Positions 1 through 27,300 of a stretch of DNA of 64,000 bases are shown here, in pieces. The stretch is from Antedon mediterranea. Lineage: Eukaryota > Echinodermata > Crinoidea > Comatulida > Antedonidae. The translations under genes and the position numbers were made by a program. The stretch lies in assembly GCF_964355755.1 (NCBI RefSeq), contig NC_092672.1:26966501-27030500 (forward strand), given 5' to 3'. Within the stretch, counting starts at the first letter, position 1; every line of letters begins with the position of its first letter. The notes beneath the pieces are model-generated. The model made no database searches and was not told where the DNA came from. It was given only the letters and a program-made list of their open reading frames with translations.

Positions 1-189
1 GAAAAGTGCGATTTATAAAGTACTCCTCCCTTAAAGATGTATTGTCCCCCTGAAAAAAATTTTTTTTTCAATATTTTTGTTGAATAGGCCATTTTAATTG
101 CACATAAAAGTTATTCACTTTGACCTCAATTTGGATTGAAAAAAATAATTTTTTACACGGGAAAATCGCAATTTAATGCAAAAATTAAC

Positions 190-234
190 CAACCGGAAGC
201 TATTTGTCTGGAAGACAAATGTGTTCCGGTTTAA
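190..234. repeat. Hairpin inside the inverted-repeat element
   Basis: AACCGGAA ... TTCCGGTT arms enclose a second pair, ATTTGTCT / AGACAAAT, giving a nearly complete stem of about 16 bp. Confidence 0.6.
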
Positions 235-1399
235 TTTAACCCTTGACCTGAGTTAGCTCATAAATATTCATATTGTATGGATACATCGTGTGGATGATGA
301 TGCTTTCCAAATCAACAGCCAACAACGATAGCAATGCATGCGTGCGAGAGAGTCGAATAGTGATGCGAGACGAATCTTGAAGAAAACTATAGCTAGCAGA
401 ATGCTAAGTTAGAATTACAGTTGGTAACTTTGATGTTGAATCTTATTCATTTAGGTGAGTTTTTGTTTCGCTAACAGGAGAGGCCTAGCTAGGCCTAGGC
501 CCGAATTTGCTGCTACTGTACTACTACTACTACTAGCACTGACACTGACAGTCTCGAGTAGCCTAACTGCTGCCTACTTCTGTCTCTAGAAGTAGAGTGT
601 AGTAGGCCTAGGTAGTACACTGCTAGCTAGGGATACAGTAGACCACCACCAGAAGGGATGTATTTTTGTTTTAATCATGATGAATTGGTTTAATTTTTAA
701 AGATTTCAACTATCTATTCGGCAGTGAAAATTAAAAAAAAAAGAAAATCTAAATATTGTTTTGGATGTTTTACTGATGCAATATTTTAAAAATATTTTCT
801 GTATCAAATGCAATAGGTTCAAATTAACATTCCACAAATAAACATTTTATGCAGATATTTTGACACAAATTTCTTTTTTTTTTTAGGTTGATTGATTGAA
901 CAATAAGAGCAAGTAGTGAGAAACATAAAATGTGTCGTACAGTGGCAACATTCACAATTTATTGAAACGTTTCTTACTATTAAAATGACACTTTGTAATG
1001 GATGTGAGCGATCTTAGAAGACTATAGCTGTCGTAATTACTGCCACAATCAACACATTGATAATTAGTAGACAAATTGACACAAAAAACAATACAGCTGA
1101 GGAATTCAATAAGATATACTGTATATATATATTTTATTAACTCCTTTTGCACTGTAATATTTACAGTAAAATTATGAAGTGTAAGTAAATTTGAAGAATT
1201 TATCCTGTGTACTGTTGTAGTAGTTTTTTTTTTTATTGAATGTTATGTTTACAAAATAATATACTGTACATATAATACAAAAAAAATTATACAATATTTT
1301 ACAAGCTGGACAAGAACATATTGGCCGAATGCAGCAGGAGAGTCAGAAATATTTTTCCTGCAATATCCAATAATATTCCAATACCGAGTCTATCATTGT

Positions 1400-1435
1400 T
1401 GTCTTTGGGTGACCTCTGTTCCAGTCTTCATCAGC
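1400..1435 (-). other. Hammerhead-ribozyme-like core, Penelope-type remnant
   Basis: On the minus strand CTGATGA (1434-1428) is followed by a GAC...GTC stem and then AAAGAC (1406-1401) in place of the usual GAAA. The layout resembles the hammerhead motif described in Penelope-like retroelements. The catalytic G of GAAA is missing, so it is probably dead. Downstream on the same strand there is AATAAA and an A-run near 1236-1222. Confidence 0.35.
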
Positions 1436-2689
1436 TCAACGTCTTTAAAAAAAGTAAAAGCAAAGTATGAAAATCTGGAAAAAATAGATCATGCATATTT
1501 AGTGAAAAATTGGGCTAGTGAAATTGCTTACTTTGACATAGTCAAATAAGTATACTACCTTTCTATGGTAATTAAAACACATTACTTATAATGTTATAAC
1601 TTATAAAAAGAGAAAATAAATATTTGACTTACTACAGTACAGAGAACATTTGTTTGTGTTTTAAAATGGCTAGGCTGGCTTTTCCCCTCTGTCTACTTGT
1701 ATGTACAGTGCTGCTGGAAGGTTCTCAATTTCAGGCTTGTATTGCAACCATTTTCCCTGAAAAATGTTTGTTTTATTTTTATCATAAAAATTAGTTAAAC
1801 AAGCTTCAACTGTAAATATATATGGTACAGCAAGCTGGCTGTATTTTCGGAATGTAGCTAAGATTGATGGCATATAGCCTAGGCCAGTCTATGAAGAGTA
1901 CAATGTATAGGGCCTAGCTGGGCATCTTCTGCAGGGACCCGATTGTCACAGTCTGCTTGCTACTAGCCTAGTAATATGCAGCAGCATGTATTAATTATTC
2001 TAGGCCTAGCCCTGAACTGAAAAAATCCCAGGCTAAGTTAATTAATTTACCTTCCTGTTATTATTGCGTTATATATATTATTATATTTAAAATAACCGTC
2101 TAGGCCTACTTACCGACAAATTAACAGCTCAGCTTTACATACGATCAGGCCGGGGAAACCCACAGTCGAGTCGCGTCGATCTCTGGTGGTGTTGTTGTAC
2201 GCAAAGATACTATAGCTATACGATCTTTGGTTGTACGTACATACAACGTGCATCGTCCATTGTTAGATCAGATCTCTGCTGTGTGGATGCTCATTAACAT
2301 ATCATGCATATGTATGAGTTAGCTCTACCGGCCTAATTTCTGAGCCGATGAGTTCGAAAAAATGGTAAACTTATTTTGATTTTTTTATAAGCGAAATCAA
2401 TATTTTTTTCGGATTTTTTTTCGGTGGAAGTGAATAACTTTATGTTAACTACAAAACGGTCTATTCAAAATTTGATTTTTTTCATCTTTATTTTTCATTT
2501 TTTGGGGGACAATACATCTTTAATATTCGTTGTAGTATTGAGCTGGAATTTGGCATGAATATACTACAGGGACATGTCCTCAAAGCTATAGAGCCGGATT
2601 TTTAAATTTCAAACCGGATGCAGCCATATCACGTCTCGAAGATGGTATCGTATAGCCATATTTGGTAGGGAGGTTATTGAATGTGTATG

Positions 2690-2717
2690 TGACGTCACAT
2701 CCCGTCTTGTGACGTCA
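2690..2717. promoter_or_regulatory. Two consensus CRE palindromes
   Basis: TGACGTCA occurs at 2690-2697 and again at 2710-2717, 20 bases apart (two helical turns). This is the full CREB/ATF consensus. No nearby promoter is identified, so function is open. Confidence 0.4.
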
Positions 2718-2939
2718 TTACAGCTTCTTTTGCTGTACCCCTAGTATCGCACATTCGTGCTTGTTTTTGTTCACATGGTAAAATATTGTTCAACCTTAAT
2801 ACAATAGAACCCCTCTTTTGGGATACCCATATTAAGTTGAATTTAACACTATGGCCAACACCCTTATTCAGGGAAAACACTTATTAATGGGGACATTGGT
2901 TGGGTCCTATTATTATCTAGTAACTGATAAACTCCATTT

Positions 2940-3210
2940 TTAGTCGCGTGCAAACGCGACTCTAAGCTCACGATGTTGGTCGGTTGTCAATTTTTAAACA
3001 TTTTTAGCAATTTCGGTTGGTCGATTGGTCGGTAAACACTAACTCATGTTCATATTTTTTTCGTTGTTTTGACACGGGATATTTATACGAGGCAAATATA
3101 AATGTTTTTTGTTAGTCGTGTGCAAAACGCAACTATATAGCTCACTATTTTGGTCGGTATGTAGGTCGGTCAGTAAACACTAAGTTAAAATTTGGCACGC
3201 GACTGCATGT
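2940..3210. repeat. Dispersed GTCGG / gtcgcgtg repeat, two copies
   Basis: Two adjacent copies of a unit reading 'tagtcgygtgcaaa.cgcgactctaagctcac' then GGTCGGT words and 'gtaaacactaa'. Related copies, several inverted and expanded to (GACC/GACA)n, lie at 37390-37480, 38050-38205, 55215-55290 and 58480-58570. Confidence 0.65.
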
Positions 3211-3394
3211 ATATTGCCTTGTTAAATATTGACATACAGTATGAATGAGAATTAAACAAATTATTAATTTATTTTTTATTTTATCAGCATTGAAAATTTT
3301 AAGTAAGTGATCATTTCATTTTTTTAAATTTCAGGACTTTTTTTGGATTTAAGGAAATTCTGGTTTCAAGCAGAGTTGACTGATTATATTTTAC

Positions 3395-18932
<15,538 letters not shown>

Positions 18933-21149
18933 TTCAGGGGCCTAACTATCAATCCTAGTTTTGTCAAATGATAGCCTTCGACTCAACTAAACCAGAGAGT
19001 ATGAAGAATATTATAGGTTCTGCCCTGCTCTTTAGCCGACAAAAAATTCCACCAAACTGATTTATAGGTATATCTATTTGTATTTATAAAGTTTAAAGGA
19101 GTGTAACATGATGCCTTTTGATAACTATATGCGTCAATAAACTTCTGACAACTTAAAAGGTCGATTTTATGGCTTGATAAATGATGCGCGAGATAAAAGA
19201 ACTTGTCGCACGTTCTAGACCAAAGGAATGCACTTTCATTATCTCTTGTATTGTTACCTTCATTCGTTTATATTATTAATTGCAGTTCAATTATTTATGC
19301 TTAAACTGTTTACTAAGTTGGTTATAGTGGTAGGTTACTGTAGCTTGATCCTCCTGTTCGTATAATTGCCCATGGTATGATATAAAACCTTAACTAATAT
19401 AATCAGACACGTTAAACTACTGGTAAACTGATTAAACTGATCAGCGATATGTAGGCCTAGGCTTAATTTATGTCTTCCCCAAAAAGTGTTGAATCATGTG
19501 AACACCAATTTTTCGAAATTCATAATGGACAACAATTGCTACGTATAATATGCAGATCTGTATTTAAATTCTGGACTGCAGTTCCATTGCGTCAGACCCG
19601 AAAGGTCCTGGTTTGTCTAGAAAATATGGCCTAAGACGACTTAGGCTACGTTTACGGCTTTCGCTATCTGCGAGTGAAATCAATTATTGCAGGCGACGAT
19701 TGTACACTAAAAATAGTCCCAGGAGGTCCAATAACCAATGAGAAACGTTTGTCTTCAGTAGGGCCCTGTGTTTTAAAAACTATAAGGTTATGCTCGCAGC
19801 ACTCTCTTGTTGCATTTTGCATCTTCTAATTTATTTATTTTTACTCTGTAATTAAAATACTCAAATTATTTTAGGCGCTTCATGTATTTCCTTTGGGAAA
19901 AAAATCCAAGGTTTGCAGTTTACAGATAGGGTGCCACCTATCGATTTTAGGGTAACTTGTTATAAATAGTATACTGCCCTCAAGTCGAAACCTGCTTACT
20001 TTTCTAAACAGCGTTTTGTATTTTACATACACACTATTAGGCAGAATCTATATAGCGCCTTTCTAATTATTTATTATGAATATACATGACACGATAATAT
20101 ACGTATGGCACGTGTACAACTGTTCCAATTAGGCCTAATCGTTCTCTCCAAACAAGCAATTTTTGTACTTACATAATATTTATCAGGGCACTCTTCCTTA
20201 ATATTTATATAATGAAATAGAGCTAAAAGAGTGATTCATTTTCCATGTATAAAGTTTGTTCTTTATAACCATTTAGTGTATAGTAGTAGCACACCTGGGT
20301 GTGGATGTCATGTTGATCCGTCGATTAATCATGTTCAGTGTACACAATACCTCTGTCAATATAATTTCCTTTTCGTTCAGCACGATATTGATTAATAAAT
20401 TGTCTGTTATAATACGATATATCAACTGTACAAATACGAAAAATTACATTTATTTCTTTATTTTGAAAATAGTCAAGTAGTATCTTGACTGTTCAGTCTT
20501 AATTCAATTATATCTTGTAACATATCGTTATTTATTTTGTACTATTTACTCATTTTTATTATTTTGTATATATTTAGACAAGTTGCCAAGGATAATCATG
20601 AGCAAATCCATTCACTGTAGCCTTTTAATTCTTTTTTCACAGGACAAACATTATACTCTTTGATATAATCTTGGAAGTGGAGTTTTTGTTGATTTTAACC
20701 CAGGACCCTGGGATAGGTACCGGTATCTTAACCACCAGGCTAAAATCAAATTGATTAGTCTTTGAATTCGTTTGTTTTGAAAATGTTAAAGCACTGTATT
20801 TGAGATATTAGAGTTGTTGAGTGAGAACCTATTGAAACTCAATGTAGCGTCCAGCGCTATTACGATTGCAGTTATTGAATGAAAAGCAAACAGAGAAATA
20901 ACTGGTTGAGATGACTCAGTTTCGTCAATTCACGTCTGAATGAATACAACCTATTATGGTTCAGTAAAGCGGATCGTTATTAGCGAACAAAAGAACTCGC
21001 CCTGTGTTTAAGTTGTATAGTAGTCTTTTCATATGCATATTTTATAAAATAGGTGGCTTGGTACAAACCTATACCTGAAGTGCCTAAAGCCGGTGGTGGT
21101 TGTGACAGCCATAGCATACGTACACACGAACGGCTATACATCTGTCAGA
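18933..21149. promoter_or_regulatory. Divergent intergenic region between genes A and B
   Basis: These 2.2 kb separate the two start codons. TATAAAA at 21043-21049, about 100 bases before gene B's ATG, is a possible core promoter. On the gene A side TATAAAT on the minus strand at 19082-19088 is weaker and 150 bases out. The region also holds a tRNA-like SINE remnant (20691-20742). No coding signal is seen. Confidence 0.5.
20675..20745 (-). repeat. tRNA-derived SINE head, minus strand
   Basis: Minus strand reads TAGCCTGGTGGTTAAG (20742-20727, box A-like) and GGGTTAAAATC (20701-20691, box B-like), with a CCCAGGGTCCTGGG stem between. It lies in the divergent A/B region. Confidence 0.5.
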
Positions 21150-21339
21150 ATGGATATAATAATATTATTCTCGTTGTTGGCATTTATATCATCTGTTGAA
21201 TCTTTCCCATCTGGAGCTGTTTCTTCTTCCTGTGGCTCTCTTCTTCCATCTCACACGCCTAATGTCCAAAGTCAATCTATCTCACCGTATTCTATAGTAA
21301 CTTCATCTTCAAGTTACAACGCTGATCAAACCGTAACAG
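21150..21339 (+). CDS. Gene B exon 1: signal peptide and start of Reeler domain
   Basis: I chose the ATG at 21150 over the upstream in-frame one at 21093 because it opens a clean leader, [18 protein letters not shown]. Then [17 protein letters not shown] matches the Reeler start of gene A. Donor gtaagt, phase 1. Confidence 0.88.
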
Positions 21340-24300
21340 GTAAGTGTAACCTTCTAATACATGTTAGAAAATAAAAATTATAATATATTTTATCATTTTG
21401 ATCAATATGACGATTATTATTTACTTGATTGGTGATCTGGTACTGTATTTTAGGTCTACTCTTGGTTTTTTTCATCTTTAATCTTGTGAAAAAACAAACT
21501 TCACTTATATGAAAGCATATTTTAAATGTTTCTTTCTATATGTGTTACTCAAAAAGCCAGATTTTCATAAGATTTCAAAGGAAGTTTTCATAGCTGTATG
21601 GGAACACATATTTTTATATTTCTAGTCCCAAGGTTTGCGCTGTACCAACATTCAAACTGTATTTTTATTTTATTAATTTACAATCTTTCTACATAAACAA
21701 GAGGTTAAAGACTTCTATGGTTGAAGGCTATCAAGGATAAGCATAACAAAACATAGCAATTAATATGGCACAGTACATGGTTATTAAATAATACAGCACG
21801 GTATATCAATATGGTTTGAACACGCGAGAGTAAAATTATTAATAGTTTCCCTGTTGTTTCGAGCCACCTCGAATAAATAATATAGATACTGGTTCATTTG
21901 ATTAGAATCATCTCTTGAATTGTAAACACGGTTGAAGCATTTTATGAAAATTTTGTTTATGGATATCGGTGCTATGTATGTGATTTAAAATTTTATAAAC
22001 TAATTCAATGCTAAATTAGACAGAATACATTTTACCCATTAACTCCTCCCTATCTCAATTTTCACCCTTCTAATATTACCCAAACCCCACAGATCATTGG
22101 CTAATTCAGGGAGTTGTAATTAGAGAGCTCGATGGTGAATTCTTTTGTTATCCCAGATTTTGAAATAATGTGGGAATACCAGTTAAGGCCTGACCATGGA
22201 CCTATAAATTAGTAATAATTTATAGGTCCATGGTCTAACCAAATATATATGTTCCAATTGAATTCCAGTAAATGCCCTAGATCTGTGAACATTGTCTACG
22301 ATTATGAGCATATCAATGCTATTGAAGCTTAATGTCGTTCGCCTGGAAAAATACCAATTGTTATTTTGCAGGACCTATGCTATTTTAATGTCATATTATC
22401 AAAAATTAGATCGACAAAAAACCCCAAATTATTTACAAAAAAAAACTGTACTTTCAAGAAAACAAAATCGTTAACTGAAGCCGATTAATTTCAACAAAAA
22501 GAACTGCAGATAATGGACTTTTTAATGAATTTAACTGTTTATTTCGCTTTTTATCATATTTGATTGAAGTGAAAATTGAATGCAGTCTTCATTGTTGTTT
22601 GGGAGGAACCAATATATCGTTAAATATAATGTACATTATAGACCACTATAATATTATCTCAATGCTAAGAGATACTAGAGTTTTAATCTCCAAACCACAC
22701 ACCTTCCATTACTCGTATTAGGCCTACCCAGTGTCCACACCCTTCATTGGTAAATCATGTGTGAGATGCGATGCTTCAATACAGGTGGAATGTGTATCAT
22801 TGTCAGCGTCACTTGCCGTTGACAATTTAAGCCATTGTATTCTAACCACCCAAGCATTCACTGAGAAACAACACTAACGTGAATACAGCAGTACATAGAA
22901 AAAGTCATTTTACTATAGCATGTTATTATAACAACCTGTTATTAACAACAACAATTGAAATTTAAACACATAAGATTTGTTTTTGCATTCTAGAAAAAAG
23001 AAAGAAAGTAACAAAATAAAATCTAGAAAATTGAGTAGTTACCTTTTTGCTCCTTCAATGTACCGATGCTTTTTAAAAATTATAGTGTCTAATTTATATG
23101 TCCATTTAAAACTTGACAGAATTTTGTTTTGAAAACTGAAATAGAACTATAATAAAAAGAAAAATAAACAGTAAAAATTACACACAACAATTACACTAAC
23201 GCAGAAATGAATACAACAGCACAAACAAAACAACAAAGTTCTCTGATAAAAAATGACTAAAAGATTAAAAATTGTCAATGCTTTTATAATAACGATAATA
23301 ATCCAAGATATATTCCATATTCATCAAAAGGCTACTCCAACCATGGAGCTATGTATAGCTCTATGCTAATGATGTGCTTATATGTAGGCCTACCTTTTAT
23401 TGTATATTTTTACTTTTTTTTAATATGTTACGAATTTTGTGTGAAAATAAAGAATAGCTACTCAGATGACTCGATGACTTAACTGTGTCAATGTTGTGAT
23501 CCAAGCAACAATGATGCATTATCAGTATTGTTTATCATATTCTACACAAATCCATATCTATTTTGAATCGTATCGAGGAGGAAATACGGGACAACCCCAC
23601 TGATTGCAGTGCTGTCTGATCGTAGGTGTACGGTGTACGGTATATTTTAAACACAATTTTGAGGTTCGAGAGTGGAGATATTATAGATAAAATCGACACG
23701 AGAAAAATAATAGCAAAGTAGGCCATACAAAATGTATCATTTTTAAACATCAAAGATTTTGCTTTCTTTTCTTCTTTTGCATTTTGTATATAGTACTGTA
23801 TGCTATAATAGACCTATGGTACGATTTATTGACTCGTGTGCGGTCTGATGCTTTGAAGTGCAAATCGATTTTTTTTATTTGGATTCTGTACCAGTGTGAG
23901 CATGGCTTGAAGAGGAAATACCAACAATACGTGTATTCAATTTTTTCTAAAGACAATTCATACTACATGTATATGAAATAATCCGTTCCTTGTGCTGATT
24001 TTAATCTCAATATATTTGTATTATAATAACATTTTGATTGTATTTCTTTCAATCAATGAATTGAAATGAGCAATCTTGTGTCGGGCAAGCCTGGCTTATA
24101 TTTTTAATAATTTCTATTTTCTAAATTGCATTTGGTCCTTTTTTTATTCTTATTACTCTTATACCACCATTCCCTTTTGGTTACTTTTTGGCAATGAACC
24201 TGTTCAGTTTTCTGTGTACAAGTCTCAATAAGAATTCCAAATCGATGGTTATTTATATGATTATTTGTTTTTTTTATTTAAGTTTGCAATTATTTTGTAT

Positions 24301-27300
24301 ATGATGTTAATTTTTGGGCAATTTTCATGGGACGTTACTTGGCGTTGCCGATCTTGGGTACTTTCTCGCTCACCGAGTTTAGTTCATCAGCCGTCGTGCC
24401 TGATCCGAGAACTGTCATTAACTTTTCTGCAATATTGACACACCTTTTTATAAAAAATTCCAATACTTCTATTGGGTATTCATACTGTACAATGAATGTA
24501 TAATTGTTGACAATATTTCCAACTATTGAATAGGTAACATGACCTGATTCTTTCATTGGCTTGATTCCATTGAAACTATGAAGGAAAGTGAATTATCGTC
24601 CAGCCAGGATTTTACGCTGGAAGAATTGTTAAAGATATTGAAAATTCCAAGTTAAACACAATAACGACACATTTCTATAGGTCTACTGTAGGCCCCCATG
24701 TGACACTGATTTACTCCGGAAACAATGAATGTGTGTAAAACCTCCGATGATATGTTTCCAACTTTCTTTCTTAGTAATGTGTTGTCATATTATTATTATT
24801 CCAGGGAGGTATAGGCCTACCTCCATTATCATTCAATATCATTTTGTTCCTATCCCACTGTACACCTTTCAAGATATCCCTTATCTATCAACTTAGTTTA
24901 ATATTATACTTAGTTAATGTCATGTTATATTAATAATTGCTTTCTCTTAATTTTTTTTAGTTACAATACAAATTACAACTCGGTACAGGGGCATCCTACT
25001 ACAAGCGAGACGAACAAATGGAGACATTACTCCAGTTGGAACTTGGGGGACGCCTCCAACTGAATTTAAGCTCATGCAATGTTCAGCACCAGGAGACTCT
25101 ATCACACATGACAATTCAAATGATAAAACAACAAGTTATTCATTTATCTGGAATCCACCAGCTAATGTAGAAGATGTACATTTTATGTAAGTATTGCGTA
25201 ATCAAAGGCAGTAGTATCATTTGTGACAACCTTTGTAGGACCTACTGTATGAACCACCTGTAGCTGCCCATGTAATTCATAGGCCATACGATATGCCCAA
25301 ATATACTTAGTTTGTTTTTATCAAAAGTCTTTATGTCCAACTACAGTAGCAAATGTGCTGACACAGGTGTGCGAGAGGCAAAAAACAAAAACAAAAACAA
25401 AAATCTAGTACGAATTTACTGCTTTGTACACATTTGATTGGTTTGCAGTCAAAAGTGAGGGGGAACCATCTCCTCCCAGTCTAAACAATGTACAGTATGT
25501 AGGAAGGTCCTCCCGTCCCCTGGATCTCCGCCAGTCATGACAACTAGTGAAGCCCCAGCATATCTCATTACATTACGAATGTGAAGGAGTTTTTAAAATA
25601 CCTTTACAGTACATATTGACTGATACTGTAGATATATTACAGGAATTTATGATTCATATCATTATTATTTATTACAGAATTTTAATACAAAATTTTAAAT
25701 TATATTCATCTCATTGATATATTGTTCTGTTTATTAATAAAAATAAGATTATATTTTAGTATGGTGCATGAATTATGTTGCATACATATTCATTATAATC
25801 TAAACTCTTACATAAAAATCCAGTTTTGTCCTCACACATTGTTAAAAGGTTTCCATGGCAACATGCTACAATGTATTGATTTTTTACTTTCATTAATCAG
25901 GTTGCCGTATTTTACAGAGGTTGCCATGCTGTATTTTTTTTGATATGATTATTAATATACTATTTTATATAGTGTTTTATATGAATTAACAATGTCAGCA
26001 TTATTATCTTATACAGTAATCTGTTGTTGTTTTGTTTTTGTTTTATAATTCTACAATTTACCACAATCTAATTTCTATCGCCTTTACACACATTAATTCA
26101 ATTATGAATATTCAATTTTTTTACTTATTAATAATAAAGTATTTATTCAGATAATATTATTAAACAGCAGTCGGGAGGCTTAAATTGTTGGGTTTACAAA
26201 AAAAAGAGTTAGCCTTATCTATATTAACAAAATAAAAACATACAAGGATGTTGTTTAAATACAATACAGATTAAACAATTCTAAATGAATATTTCCAATT
26301 GATGAAAAAGAAACACTACCACAATAATATACGATATTAATGAAGATCGATCAATATTAATATAAAAATACCCGGTACAGCAAAATATTAAGTTTTTATA
26401 CAGTTAATCAAAAAATTCAATTGAGTTAAGGTAAAATGCATTTAAAATTACAGCATGACCGTCAGCATCATCACTTGTCAATTTGTATTTTTTGTTTTTA
26501 TACCAATACTATTATTTCTGCATCCGTAGTTCCTGCGTGGGTTTCTATCGTCAATTGCTGTTGATAATTTAATTTTAAAATCTTATATTATTGTAGTTTT
26601 TTCTTTATTTCCATAGGGCCACAGTTGTTCAAAACTTCTCAACATTTTGGGCAAGCATACGTTCACCCGTTGTAACAGGTAGGCATCAAAGTTGTTATAT
26701 ACTGTATGAGCTGCAGCAGCAATTTCCACATATTTCACATTTTTAATTTGATATATTTTGTTGGTTTATGGATTAAACTCATAAATTAGTTATTTGTATC
26801 TGTATTTGAAAATGTTAAAGTTAAATATTTGTCTCTTCGTATTTGCATAAATTTGTATTTTATACATCAAGTTTAATAATGTCAAAATTATAATACATAA
26901 TAAACCTAAAATGCATATTGTACTGTATGTCAATCATGAATATAAAACAAAAATAAATAGTTGAATGTGACTATAAATAGGGGCTTACAGTGCATTTCCA
27001 GAAACTAAATTCAATATAACTACAGTCTGTATACAGCATAATGTGTCTTACAGTTTCTGTATTGGAATTTGTAAAATTGTACATTTTGCAAATTGGCAAC
27101 CGCAGCTGAAATAGGCGGCATTATGAAATACATATAAACATTCATACAAAATATGAAGACACACAAAAAAAAAACATGCGATAATTTCTAAAAGCAAACA
27201 GTTATTGCTAAAGCAAATTCAAGTTATGAACTATCCCTAAATAATAGATTTAAACATTCATCAATTTATTCAAACGTTATTATTTAAGGTCAAGGTATGT

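Larger units (their letters stand above)
32..2522. mobile_element. ~2.5 kb inverted-repeat element bounded by TTAA
   Basis: The left end TTAAAGATGTATTGTCCCCC (32-51) is repeated inverted at 2503-2522, and similarity continues inward (GTGAATAACTT-type words, 'gaataggccattttaa' against 'aacggtctattcaaaa') for about 130 bases. TTAA at both ends suggests a piggyBac-type target site. No transposase ORF is visible inside, so it is a non-autonomous or composite element. It lies where gene A's next intron would be. Confidence 0.55.
21340..24960 (+). other. Gene B intron 1, 3.6 kb
   Basis: No exon recognised. It contains a perfect 20-bp hairpin (22192-22235) and a possible processed pseudogene on the minus strand (24270-24600). 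The rest is AT-rich unique-looking sequence. Confidence 0.7.

Noticed and set aside
1389-1437. Possible last exon of gene A on the minus strand (in-phase, stop after 16 codons, AATAAA further on)
   Set aside because: The same bases fit a Penelope-type hammerhead-like core, the product has no membrane or domain signal, and it lies inside a transposable element.
1670-1873. 67-residue minus-strand ORF
   Set aside because: Inside the TTAA-bounded element, with no domain and no usable donor after its acceptor-like start.
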